The notes below the pieces were generated by a model. It did not search any database and was not told the DNA's origin. It worked only from the letters and a program-made list of their open reading frames with translations. The translations under genes were made by a program, and so were the position numbers. Source: Planctomycetota bacterium (GTDB taxonomy: Bacteria > Planctomycetota > Planctomycetia > Pirellulales > Lacipirellulaceae). Taken from it: a stretch of DNA of 27,094 nucleotides. Location of the stretch: assembly GCA_013151315.1 (NCBI GenBank), contig JAADIN010000231.1:1-27094 (forward strand), read 5' to 3'. Each line of letters opens with the position of its first letter. Positions within the stretch are counted from its first letter, which is position 1. Below are positions 6,379 through 14,522 of the stretch, piece after piece.

Positions 6379-8319
6379 CTACCGAACCGCAAACGGCCAT
6401 TGCCAGGGGATGAGGAACAGCGCCGAGATCGTTAGCAGCGTGGCCAACGGCCAGCCCACGCGCCAGTAGTCGCGCGGTTGGTAGCCTCCAGGGCCCATCA
6501 CCATGAGGTTGGTCTGATAGCCGATCGGAGTGACAAAGCTCAAGCTGGCCGCCAGGGTCACGGCGATGATGAACGGCCGTGGATCGTAGCCCCCTTCGAT
6601 CGCCACGTAGACGGCCACGGGGATCATGATCGTCGCCACGGCCAAATTCGTAATCGTCTCGGTAAACATCTGCGATACAAGATAAACCACGGCCAGCAGC
6701 ACATAGGGTTCCCAGTGGTCCTTGAGCCCCAAGGCCGACGTACTGTCGACAAGAAATGAGGCCAGCCAGTACGCGGCACCGCTCCGATCGAGCGCTTCGC
6801 CGATTCCTAGAGCAGCACCGATGGTGAGCAGCACTTGCAGGTCGATCGCCGAGCGCGCCTCGGAGGTTGTCATGCAGCGCGTGACAATCATGGCCAACAC
6901 GACCGCTACCGCAGCGATGGCATGGATGCGGCCCGACATCACATTGCCCCACGGCAACAGGTCGGGCCAAAGGCTGCAAACCGTGAGCCAGAGAATCAGC
7001 CCAACGAACAAGAGGCCCGCCAGCAGGGCCCGATCGTGTCGACGAGCGGTCGTGTTGCCGACCCGACTGACAAGATAGAATTCGTGGCTATTGCGGTGCG
7101 ATTCGACGAACTCACTCCGCGTTTGCAGCAGCAAGGTATCGCCCGGCTCGAGTCGGACGCTACCGACTTTGTTCGTCAACCGTTCGCCATTTCGATGCAC
7201 CGCGACAATGGCCGCGTTGTATCGTTTCCGGAAATCGGCTTCTCGGACCGTAAGTCCTATCAGCGGGGAAGTGCGCGAGAGGACTGCTTCGGTCAACTGA
7301 CGCCGGGTCCGCTCGGCAGGCAGCGTTTCGAACGTCGAATCTGCGGCCGGAACGAGCCCCGGAATTCGCTCCAAATCGGCTATCGTGGTCACGACGCCCG
7401 TAAAGACCAGCCGATCGCCCGACCGGATAATATCTTGAGGGCTTACGGGGGTAATCGTCTCTGACGTTCGACTGATCTCGATGAGAAACAAGCCAGGCAA
7501 GTGCCGTAGACCAGCGCTCTGTACGGTTTTGCCGACCAAAGGGCATCGGGGTTCGACTTGCATCTCGACCAGATACTCGCGCCGCCGTTCGCCGAACTGC
7601 TCAATCAACTCGGTTCGGTTAGGCAGCCGGCGCGGTGCGGCAAGCAGCAGGTAAGCGACGCCGACCAACGCCATCGGGATGCCAACCGAAGAGATTTCAA
7701 AGAAACCCAACTCGCCAATGCGCTCGGCAATCGCCGCAGGTTGGTTTCCCTCCGCTTGCATCGCCGCCAGTTTGCCGTTGATGACCAGCGTGGTGCTGGT
7801 ACCAATGAGTGTGCAAACCCCGCCGAGAATGGTGAAATAACTAAGCGGAATCAGCAGTCGGGAGGGAGAAATCCCCCGACGTCGGCACCAATCAACCACG
7901 ACCGGGGCCATCATGGCCACCAGCGGTGTGTTCAGGACAAACGCCGACGAGGGGACCACCGCAGCCGCGAGGCGAATGAGAGCGCTCCGTTCGGTGGTTG
8001 CGCCGCCTAGCAATCGGTTGCCGATCCAGTCGAGCGCACCCGTCGCCCTCAGCCCGGCCGAGGCGGCAAACAGTGCTGCAATCATGACCACCGCCCGATT
8101 CGAAAAGCCTGCCAAGGCTTGATCTGAGCTCAACACCCCAGCCAGCGTGACAAGCACCAATCCACCCAAGAAAAGCAAATCGATCGGCACACTACGGCGA
8201 AGTTGCAATGCAAGGAACACGAGTACGGTGACGCAAAGCGCGATTTTCCCGTCAGCCGACAGCGGCTCAGCCACCTGCTGGGCGAGTATTAGGCTAGGGT
8301 GCAGTTGAGGGAGGTCCAC
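6379..8319 (-). CDS. SLC13/DASS-type permease with two RCK_C (TrkA-C) domains
   Basis: 646-aa inner-membrane protein. Hydrophobic segments fill residues 25-230 and 430-645. Two cytoplasmic TrkA-C-like domains lie at about 245-325 (CPLVGKTVQSAGLRHLPGLF and GDRLVFTGVV) and 338-418 (SPLIGLTVREADFRKRYNAA and EPGDTLLLQT). GTSTTLVIN at 173-181 and ETITNLAVATIMIPVA near the end resemble the paired SNT-type substrate and sodium sites of SLC13 transporters. The family moves dicarboxylates, sulfate or similar anions with Na+; the substrate here cannot be read. The start is GTG 8319 with only weak Shine-Dalgarno support. RCK_C domains usually sense small ligands and gate transport. Confidence 0.87.
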   Translation of the reverse strand: MDLPQLHPSLILAQQVAEPLSADGKIALCVTVLVFLALQLRRSVPIDLLFLGGLVLVTLAGVLSSDQALAGFSNRAVVMIAALFAASAGLRATGALDWIGNRLLGGATTERSALIRLAAAVVPSSAFVLNTPLVAMMAPVVVDWCRRRGISPSRLLIPLSYFTILGGVCTLIGTSTTLVINGKLAAMQAEGNQPAAIAERIGELGFFEISSVGIPMALVGVAYLLLAAPRRLPNRTELIEQFGERRREYLVEMQVEPRCPLVGKTVQSAGLRHLPGLFLIEISRTSETITPVSPQDIIRSGDRLVFTGVVTTIADLERIPGLVPAADSTFETLPAERTRRQLTEAVLSRTSPLIGLTVREADFRKRYNAAIVAVHRNGERLTNKVGSVRLEPGDTLLLQTRSEFVESHRNSHEFYLVSRVGNTTARRHDRALLAGLLFVGLILWLTVCSLWPDLLPWGNVMSGRIHAIAAVAVVLAMIVTRCMTTSEARSAIDLQVLLTIGAALGIGEALDRSGAAYWLASFLVDSTSALGLKDHWEPYVLLAVVYLVSQMFTETITNLAVATIMIPVAVYVAIEGGYDPRPFIIAVTLAASLSFVTPIGYQTNLMVMGPGGYQPRDYWRVGWPLATLLTISALFLIPWQWPFAVR

Positions 8320-8401
8320 GTAGTTATTTCCGAGTGAGACTTAAATAATCGAAACACTTCAGCCGTCTGAAGTCGTATTGCCACGAAAAAGAGGAAAAAA
8401 C

Positions 8402-8559
8402 TCTCGCAAAGGCGCGAAGACGCAAAGAAATTGAGTGACCAAGAGCCCCTCAAATTTCAAATTCAAAAAGCATGAGGGAGACTCAATTTCGTAGCATGGG
8501 TTGGGCAAACGGGTGTTTGTTCCTTCCTCTTCCTTTGCGTCTTCGCGCCTTTGCGAGAT
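8402..8559. repeat. Long inverted repeat with 26-bp perfect arms
   Basis: Arm 8402-8427 (starting TCTCGCAAAGGCGCGAAG) is the exact reverse complement of 8534-8559. Outer arms 8377-8390 and 8656-8669 match in 12 of 14 positions (TTGCCACGAAAAA against TTTTTGTGGCAA), so the structure is nested. It occupies the gene-free stretch 8320-8966 between the transporter start and the VWA gene. No transposase or plausible ORF lies between the arms. The stretch also holds the 14-bp tandem repeat at 8741-8768. Confidence 0.85.
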
Positions 8560-8740
8560 ACCCTACTTCAAATAGCTGAATCGTTACGCAAAAAGAAGAA
8601 ATAGCGAGGGCCTCGGTACTTTGAGTACATACGGTCTTTTTTGTGCTTTCTCGTGCTTTTTGTGGCAATCTTTCTGTACCTGCTGCCGAGTGAAAGCAGA
8701 ATGGCCACTAAATGCCATAAAAACAAGCCCTCCCACCTCT

Positions 8741-8768
8741 AGTCTCCAGCCTAAAGTCTCCAGCCTAA
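8741..8768. repeat. 14-bp tandem repeat (two heptamers), two copies
   Basis: AGTCTCCAGCCTAA occurs twice head-to-tail at 8741-8754 and 8755-8768, then decays. Each unit reads as two heptamers. It belongs with the heptamer arrays at 17983, 19006, 21358 and 25397. Confidence 0.8.
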
Positions 8769-8966
8769 GACTCAAAACAGGATCAATCGGTTCAGATCGA
8801 CCCTCCTTCTGGCCAGTTTCTTGTGGCAGGGCCCGTGCAATCAGCTTAAACTGGAAGTAGTTCGAATTTTCAGGACAGCGAAAGGGCACTGCCTACGCTG
8901 GTGCGGTCGGCTTTACGGAACGAGTCGAGCCACTCGGCGCAGAAAGTACATCACAGGAGCGCTCCG

Positions 8967-11900
8967 ATGCGTAGCTATCGATCAATTGCAGTACTACTGA
9001 CTGCGACCACTTTACTTACAGCCAACTTTGCCGCCAACCATCTGGCGGCAGCCGAATCGGCTCGGCTCATCACCTACCAGCAGGAGGGCCAGACGTTCTA
9101 TGCCCTGAGCCTCATGCCCGAGGTCGAACGGAAACAGGCCGAATCCAGCGCTATCGTCGTGCTCATGGATACCTCGGCGAGCCAGCAGGGGGCCTACCGA
9201 GCCTCGGCAATGGCTGCCCTCGAGACACTTCTACAAAACCTTCGCCCCGGCGATCAGGTCGAGTTGCTTGGCGTCGATCTCGACATCAAACCGATGACCG
9301 ACGAGTTCGTCGCTCCAGGCAGTCCGCGGCTAAGTGCCGCGATCGACCAACTTCGTGAGCAAGTGCCGCTCGGTTCCACCGATTTGGCCCACGCTCTACA
9401 AGCTGCTACCGAACGCCTTGCTTTTGCTGACGCCGAGCAACGCACGATTGTTTACCTCGGCGATGGGATCAGCATCGCGAACTTGCTCGATACTTCCACG
9501 CTTGGCGAGGTGGTCGGCAAACTACGCGACGCACGGGTCAGCGTGACCAGTTTTGCGGTTGGCCCTAAGATCGACGCCCAACTGCTTGCCGTCTTGGCCA
9601 ACCAAACGGGCGGCAATCTCTACGTGCAGCCGGCCATGGTTTGGCAGGACGAAAAAGAAGGAATTAGCGACCAGCGCGCCCAGGAAGAAAATCTACGCAA
9701 CGCCCAAGTCGCCGGTCGGCGCTTGGCCGAATGGACACGCGCGACCGTGCTTTGGCCGAAAACGGTCAATTTGGCTAGCGAGCTAGGCCAAACTTTCCCA
9801 GCCGTCATGCCACCGTTGCGAACCGATCGCGACACGATCCTCTTGGGATCGACCACCGACGCACTTCCCGCCGCGATCGACGTGCAGATGGAAGTCGAGG
9901 GACATTTTGGTTCCGTCGAACTCCACTGGGCAGTCCAGCCCGAAGCGTCTCAAGAAGACCATGCTTTTCTGACTCAGATTATCGAAAACGCCCGCGGCGA
10001 TGAAGGGATGTCGCTGCCGACGCTTGGTTCCGCCGGACTTGCCGAGACCGCTCGGCTTGTCGGTGCCCGTGCCGATCAACTGACCCGACTGGCCCAACGG
10101 GCCGTCTCGGCTGGCGATCACGAAGCCGCCAAACGCATTGCCGAAAGTGTCCTACGAATCGATCCCGGCAATGCCCAGGCTCGAACAGTCCAACACGTTA
10201 TTGGGAACCTTGGCCCTGAAGAATTTGGCCCACCAGTCCTTCAGCCCGGAGAGTCGATCGTTGTTGAACACTCGGTTCCTTTGCAAGGCGACATCACACT
10301 TATCCAGCCAGGGTCAGTCGTAGGTCCTGTAGTCGAAGAAGGGTTGTTAGCTCGCGTTGCTAGTGATGGTGCGTTCCTCGATCAGGTCGAGCAAGAGCGG
10401 CGTGTCTACGCAGAGATGCTCAGCAAGGATATCCAAAACGAGATCGTCGATGCACGGACCGAGATGTCCTCGAACCCGACCTTGGCAATTCAAAATCTCA
10501 AGCTGGCGCTCGAAAGCGTCACTCGGGCTGCTGATCTAGAAGCGGCCAAACGGGCCGAATTGCTCAGCAAGCTCCGCACCGCCCTGAAAGAGGCCCGTTA
10601 TCAGGCCTCGCTGAAAGACGAGCTTGATCGGCAACGCGAAGAGCAGTTGGCCTCGGTGCGCGAACGAAAATTACTCAACGAACGGCTCAACCGAGATCGG
10701 GAACGTGAGAAGCAGTTGATGTCACGATTCAACTCTCTGATGGACGAACGTCGTTATCTCGAAGCACAAGAAGTCGCTCAGATTGTCGAGGAAATCGACC
10801 CCAGCGGAGTCATGCCGCGCGTGGCAACCCTGGTAGCCAGGCAACAGCGCCATCACCATCTTCAGCAGGTGGCTCGATCAGCCCGCTGGCAAGGTTTTTT
10901 CGATACCATGTATCAGATCGAGCTCTCCATGATCCCGTTTTCTGCCACCCCCCCGATTGTCTATCCCGATGCCGAAGTTTGGCAAGACCTGACCAATCGG
11001 CGCAAGAAGTATGCCTCGGTCGATCTTAGTGCTAGCGGCAAGGCGGAAGAGCGTATCCAGACGGCGCTCCGCGGTCCATTGAAGTTGCCGTTGGATTTTA
11101 TCGATACGCCGCTACTTGATGTCATGACCCAGCTTTCAGAAGACTACGAAATACCGATTCAATTCGACCGATCCGCACTCGACGAAGTGGCCATCAGCCC
11201 CGATACCGAAGTGACGATCACGATAAGCAATGTCTCGCTCCGTTCGGCCCTGAACCTCATGCTCAAAGAGCCCGAGCTCCAGGATCTGACTTATGTGATC
11301 GACGACGAAGTCTTGCTTATCACCACCAAAGACGTAGCTGACGCGACACTAAAAGTAAAAGTCTATCCCGTGGCTGACCTCGTCCTGCCCATTCAAAACC
11401 TAGGAATCATCGGCGGTGGCCAAGGTGGCGGCGGCCGAGGTGGCGGCCAGGGCGGCGGTGGCGGCGGCGGATTTGGTGGAGGCGGCGGTGGAGGCGGCGG
11501 TGGCTTTGGCGGCGGCGGTGGAGGCGGCCAAGGCGGCGGCGGTGGAGGCGGCTTCTTCAATGTGGCCGACGAGGTGCAAGACGGCACGGCTGACACGGCC
11601 TCGCAAACGGCCTCCTCAACCAAGACTTTGATTCTCTCTAGCTCCAAGACCGAGGAAATGCAGTCGAGCGATCCCCAAGGGCCCGCTGCCACTCGGCAAA
11701 CGGTTCGCGATCTGATGAACGACTCCCAGTTTGAGCAAGTCATCGGGCTCATCCAATCGGCGCTGCGCCAGGGCGAGGCTCGGCCTTGGATGTACGAAAC
11801 GCTTGGCATTGCAATGGAACTTGCCGGTCGCGAGAAGAGCGAAATCGAGCGAGCGATCATGTCGGCCTGCGATTTCAGCAGCTCGCCTGACGAACTGCTA

Positions 11901-12959
11901 CTCATCGCCCAGTATCTTTCGCGTATTGATTTGGACGCACGAACCGTGTCGGTTTGCCGTCAGATTGTCAAACTTTCTCCGCTCCACCGCGAGGCCTACG
12001 TCCTCGGGTTGCGCTCGGCTCAGCGGGCCGAAGACAGGGCCGGCATTCGATGGGCGACCGTCGGAATTCTCTCCCATGCGTGGTCTCGCGAACAGCAAGC
12101 GATTCGGACCACTGCAACCCGAGTCGCAAAAGCGACCTTAGAAGAAATGCTCGCCTCGGGCGACAAAAAGGCTCACGCCAAGTTCCATCGCGAGCTTAAC
12201 GAGGCCGTGGTGCGAGATATTGTCATCAAAGCCACCTGGTCGGGTGATGCAGACATTGATCTCCTCGTTGAAGAGCCGGGTGGAACCACTTGCTCGTTGC
12301 AAAAATCGCGCACCACCGGCGGCGGCGTCAGCCTGGGCGATACCTATGCGAGTTACGAGAAGTCGAACAAGGAAGGTTTTAGCGAAGAATACATTTGCGC
12401 CAAAGCCTTTCCTGGCACTTATCGAGTACGTGTCCGCAAGGTTTGGGGCAAAGTGGTTGCCGACAAGGTGACCGTCGATATCTATCAGTTCTATGGCACC
12501 AAGGATCAACTTCACGAGCGACAACACATCACCGTGCAAAACGACAGCGACGCGATGGTAGTGTTTGAACTCGAACAAGGTCGTCGGACTAAGCCTTTGG
12601 AAGCGGAGCGACTCGAGGTGGCGATCAGTCGGCAGCAAGCGATCAGCCGAGCGGTGCTCGCGCAGCAGCTTGACGACTTTTCCGATCCAAGGATTTCACC
12701 CGATCGTTTAAGCGAACGTCGCCTGCGACGTCAGTTGGCGCTAGGAGGCCGCGGAGCGGTCGGCTTCCAGCCGATTATCCAGATATTGCCTGATGGAACT
12801 CAGATGGTAGCCACGGCGGTGATCTCGCCCGATCGCCGTTATGTGCGCATCACCGCCTCGCCTTCGTTCACAGGCATTGGCGATGTCACGACCTTCACGT
12901 TTGCCGGCGAAGCCGATGCAGCTGCCGGCGGTGCCGGCGGTGGCGGTGCCGGGTTCTAG
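8967..12959 (+). CDS. Giant exported VWA / coiled-coil / STN / Gly-rich / DUF2135-like protein
   Basis: 1330 aa. Signal peptide at residues 1-29 (MRSYRSIAVLLTATTLL then HLAAAES). The VWA domain spans about 62-222 with an intact MIDAS: DTSAS 68-72, Thr138 and Asp166 (YLGDG). A charged coiled coil runs about 470-640. An STN (secretin/TonB short N-terminal) domain at about 705-808 contains PLDFIDTPLLDVMTQLSEDY and ends KVYPVADLV. A 47-residue tract, 816-862, has 41 Gly. A helical TPR-like region is at about 900-1060. A beta-rich domain at 1084-1180 (WSGDADIDLLVEEPGG, FPGTYRVRVRKVWG) resembles DUF2135. The tail, about 1265-1320, has ISPDRRYVRITASPSF. ATG 8967 is chosen for AGGAG at 7 bases; an upstream in-frame start at 8901 would bury the signal peptide. 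Function unknown; a cell-surface or periplasmic assembly role is inference. Confidence 0.85.
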   Translation: MRSYRSIAVLLTATTLLTANFAANHLAAAESARLITYQQEGQTFYALSLMPEVERKQAESSAIVVLMDTSASQQGAYRASAMAALETLLQNLRPGDQVELLGVDLDIKPMTDEFVAPGSPRLSAAIDQLREQVPLGSTDLAHALQAATERLAFADAEQRTIVYLGDGISIANLLDTSTLGEVVGKLRDARVSVTSFAVGPKIDAQLLAVLANQTGGNLYVQPAMVWQDEKEGISDQRAQEENLRNAQVAGRRLAEWTRATVLWPKTVNLASELGQTFPAVMPPLRTDRDTILLGSTTDALPAAIDVQMEVEGHFGSVELHWAVQPEASQEDHAFLTQIIENARGDEGMSLPTLGSAGLAETARLVGARADQLTRLAQRAVSAGDHEAAKRIAESVLRIDPGNAQARTVQHVIGNLGPEEFGPPVLQPGESIVVEHSVPLQGDITLIQPGSVVGPVVEEGLLARVASDGAFLDQVEQERRVYAEMLSKDIQNEIVDARTEMSSNPTLAIQNLKLALESVTRAADLEAAKRAELLSKLRTALKEARYQASLKDELDRQREEQLASVRERKLLNERLNRDREREKQLMSRFNSLMDERRYLEAQEVAQIVEEIDPSGVMPRVATLVARQQRHHHLQQVARSARWQGFFDTMYQIELSMIPFSATPPIVYPDAEVWQDLTNRRKKYASVDLSASGKAEERIQTALRGPLKLPLDFIDTPLLDVMTQLSEDYEIPIQFDRSALDEVAISPDTEVTITISNVSLRSALNLMLKEPELQDLTYVIDDEVLLITTKDVADATLKVKVYPVADLVLPIQNLGIIGGGQGGGGRGGGQGGGGGGGFGGGGGGGGGGFGGGGGGGQGGGGGGGFFNVADEVQDGTADTASQTASSTKTLILSSSKTEEMQSSDPQGPAATRQTVRDLMNDSQFEQVIGLIQSALRQGEARPWMYETLGIAMELAGREKSEIERAIMSACDFSSSPDELLLIAQYLSRIDLDARTVSVCRQIVKLSPLHREAYVLGLRSAQRAEDRAGIRWATVGILSHAWSREQQAIRTTATRVAKATLEEMLASGDKKAHAKFHRELNEAVVRDIVIKATWSGDADIDLLVEEPGGTTCSLQKSRTTGGGVSLGDTYASYEKSNKEGFSEEYICAKAFPGTYRVRVRKVWGKVVADKVTVDIYQFYGTKDQLHERQHITVQNDSDAMVVFELEQGRRTKPLEAERLEVAISRQQAISRAVLAQQLDDFSDPRISPDRLSERRLRRQLALGGRGAVGFQPIIQILPDGTQMVATAVISPDRRYVRITASPSFTGIGDVTTFTFAGEADAAAGGAGGGGAGF

Positions 12960-13007
12960 CGAAAATTTCAATGCCCTGAGCGATGCCTGACGGCAGGAGG
13001 GAGAGAT

Positions 13008-13748
13008 TCACGCCAACTTGGGCATCGGCCATGCATCTCCCAAAACCTCGCGTTGCTGCCCACTCAGATCTGCGATTCCTTGCTGCGCCAGCGCAACCAG
13101 TGCGGCAAGTTCTTCGCCGCTGAAAGTTGCCTCCTCGCCCGAGCCTTGCACTTCGACAAATTGGCCCTGGCCGGTCATCACCACGTTCATGTCGACCGCA
13201 GCTCGTACGTCTTCGCTATAGTCGACATCCAACATCGGCTCGCCGTCGACGATCCCGACGCTTACTGCAGCGACCGTTCCTGCGAGAGGCGAGGGGCCCT
13301 GCTGGTCGAGCGCTTCGATCGAGCGAATCGCTTCGACCAGCGCGATAAATCCGCCGGTAATACTCGCGGTGCGAGTTCCACCATCGGCTTCAAGTACATC
13401 GCAATCGACGGTAATCATCCGCTCGCCCAGCGCGGTCAGATCAACAACCGCTCGCAGGCTACGGCCAATGAGTCGTTGAATTTCGGACGACCGGCCATCG
13501 ATTTTCCCACTCCGATCGCGCCGTTTTCGTGGCGAGGTACTCCCGGGCAACATGTTGTACTCAGCCGTGACCCAGCCTTTTCCTTTGCCGGCGAGCCATG
13601 GCGGTACATTTTCTTCGACGCTGGCAGTGCAGAGAACGGTCGTCCGCCCGGCGCTAACTTGCACACGTCCTGGGGCTGCCCCAGGCACGTTACGTTCGAT
13701 GCGGAAAGGTCGCAGTTGGTTGGTTTTTCGTTGGTCGTGTCGAGACAT
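13008..13748 (-). CDS. rph: Ribonuclease PH
   Basis: 246 aa, the normal RNase PH length. The enzyme is a phosphorolytic 3'-5' exoribonuclease that trims tRNA 3' ends and acts as a hexamer. Family hallmarks are the N-terminal RPFRIERNVPGAAPGRVQVSAGRTTVLCTASVE, then GWVTAEYNMLPGST, RSSEIQRLIGRSLRAVVDL, and DCDVLEADGGTRTASITGGFIAL. SVGIVDGEPMLDVDYSED and MNVVMTGQGQFVEVQGSGEEATFS complete the fold. ATG 13748 is the only sensible start. It is convergent with the VWA gene (48 bp between stops) and lies 49 bp downstream of the DUF456 gene in the same direction, so the two may be co-transcribed. Confidence 0.97.
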   Translation of the reverse strand: MSRHDQRKTNQLRPFRIERNVPGAAPGRVQVSAGRTTVLCTASVEENVPPWLAGKGKGWVTAEYNMLPGSTSPRKRRDRSGKIDGRSSEIQRLIGRSLRAVVDLTALGERMITVDCDVLEADGGTRTASITGGFIALVEAIRSIEALDQQGPSPLAGTVAAVSVGIVDGEPMLDVDYSEDVRAAVDMNVVMTGQGQFVEVQGSGEEATFSGEELAALVALAQQGIADLSGQQREVLGDAWPMPKLA

Positions 13749-13797
13749 GGGTTGTTGATAGTTCCTGGTGGTTAGGGGTTAGCTCAAAAATAACTTG

Positions 13798-14343
13798 TTA
13801 AATAATTATCCCGACGAACAAGGTTGCCGCGATTGCGGTGCCGGCGAGGGTCTTGGCTCCGGTTCCCAAAATACGGCCCCAAAAGGCAGCGTGGCCGACG
13901 CGTAGCGATTGGCCGGGTGCTTCGCCAAGAGAGTGTTCAGCGAAGGCGGCGCCGGCGAGTGCTCCGAGTGCTCCGCCTAGCAGGGCTGCGACGGGCGGGC
14001 CGAGAATAGGGATCGGAAGACCGAGCATCACTCCAACGATCGCACCTCCCATTGAGCCGAACAACGAAAAGACGGCGGCCCGGCGGCTTCCGCCTGCGCG
14101 GTGTGCTCCCCAGACACTGGTAGCCAGCTCGGCCAATTCGCCGACCACGGCCAGCGCGGTGATCGAGAGCACGGCAAGCCAGCCAATCTGAAGGATGCCG
14201 CTGGCGGGGCCGATCCAGGCATAAAGGGCAGCCGAGAGCACCATGAGCCAGTTGCCCGGCAAGCCCAGCAATGTGAGCGTCCAGCCCGTGACCGCTGAGG
14301 CCATGAGCAAGACAACGGCGGTAATCGTGAAGATTTGGTCCAT
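13798..14343 (-). CDS. DUF456 family membrane protein
   Basis: 181 aa and very hydrophobic. Membrane segments appear at about 5-27 (ITAVVLLMASAVTGW), 28-45 (LLGLPGNWLMVLSAALY), 52-70, 90-120 (GSMGGAIVGVMLGLPIPILGPPVAALLGGALGALAG) and 160-180. GLPGNW and the Gly-rich central helix pair are typical of DUF456, whose function is unknown. A short basic loop (GAHRAGGSRRA) separates the halves. It is upstream of rph and divergent from purA, with a TTGCAA palindrome in the shared upstream region. Family call is good. Confidence 0.85.
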   Translation of the reverse strand: MDQIFTITAVVLLMASAVTGWTLTLLGLPGNWLMVLSAALYAWIGPASGILQIGWLAVLSITALAVVGELAELATSVWGAHRAGGSRRAAVFSLFGSMGGAIVGVMLGLPIPILGPPVAALLGGALGALAGAAFAEHSLGEAPGQSLRVGHAAFWGRILGTGAKTLAGTAIAATLFVGIII

Positions 14344-14406
14344 AGTGCGGGTGGTTATTTGTGTAAATTACGGAAAATATGTAGCCATCTGCCCCGGATT
14401 TCAACG

Positions 14407-14428
14407 CCAAGGGATTGCAATCCCTTGG
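14407..14428. repeat. 22-bp perfect palindrome, second TTGCAA family copy
   Basis: Positions 14407-14417 are the exact reverse complement of 14418-14428; the core is GGGATTGCAATCCC. It lies in the 179-bp region between the divergent DUF456 and purA starts, as the copy at 577-606 lies between truB and rsmG. Confidence 0.85.
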
Positions 14429-14455
14429 TTTGGTCGTTGGCCCCCGTTTTTTTCC

Positions 14456-14474
14456 GTAGCCATTCGGCTACAAT
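14456..14474 (+). promoter_or_regulatory. Hairpin overlapping a possible purA -10 element
   Basis: GTAGCC-ATTC-GGCTAC is a perfect 6-bp stem at 14456-14471, preceded by seven T's. TACAAT at 14469-14474 overlaps its 3' arm and resembles a -10 box. No convincing -35 stands at 16-18 bp, so the promoter reading is weak. Confidence 0.3.
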
Positions 14475-14522
14475 GGCCCGTTTGTGTTTTTCCGGAATAA
14501 TGAGGAAGCGAAGGAGCATCGA

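Noticed and set aside
6242..6979. Open minus-strand frame of 245 codons at the 3' end of the transporter gene
   Set aside because: It overlaps the SLC13-type gene in another frame on the same strand and is Cys/His/Arg-rich noise.
8320..8966. Small open frames in the gene-free stretch before the VWA gene
   Set aside because: They arise from the long inverted repeat and other repeats, with no homology I recognise and no ribosome-binding site.
11393..11905. Open minus-strand frame of 170 codons, very Pro-rich
   Set aside because: It is the antisense of the glycine tract (Gly codons read as Pro) within the VWA gene, with no family features and no Shine-Dalgarno sequence.
13053..13775. Open plus-strand frame of 240 codons opposite rph
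   Set aside because: It lies entirely opposite a full-length RNase PH with all family motifs; the translation has no recognisable domain.
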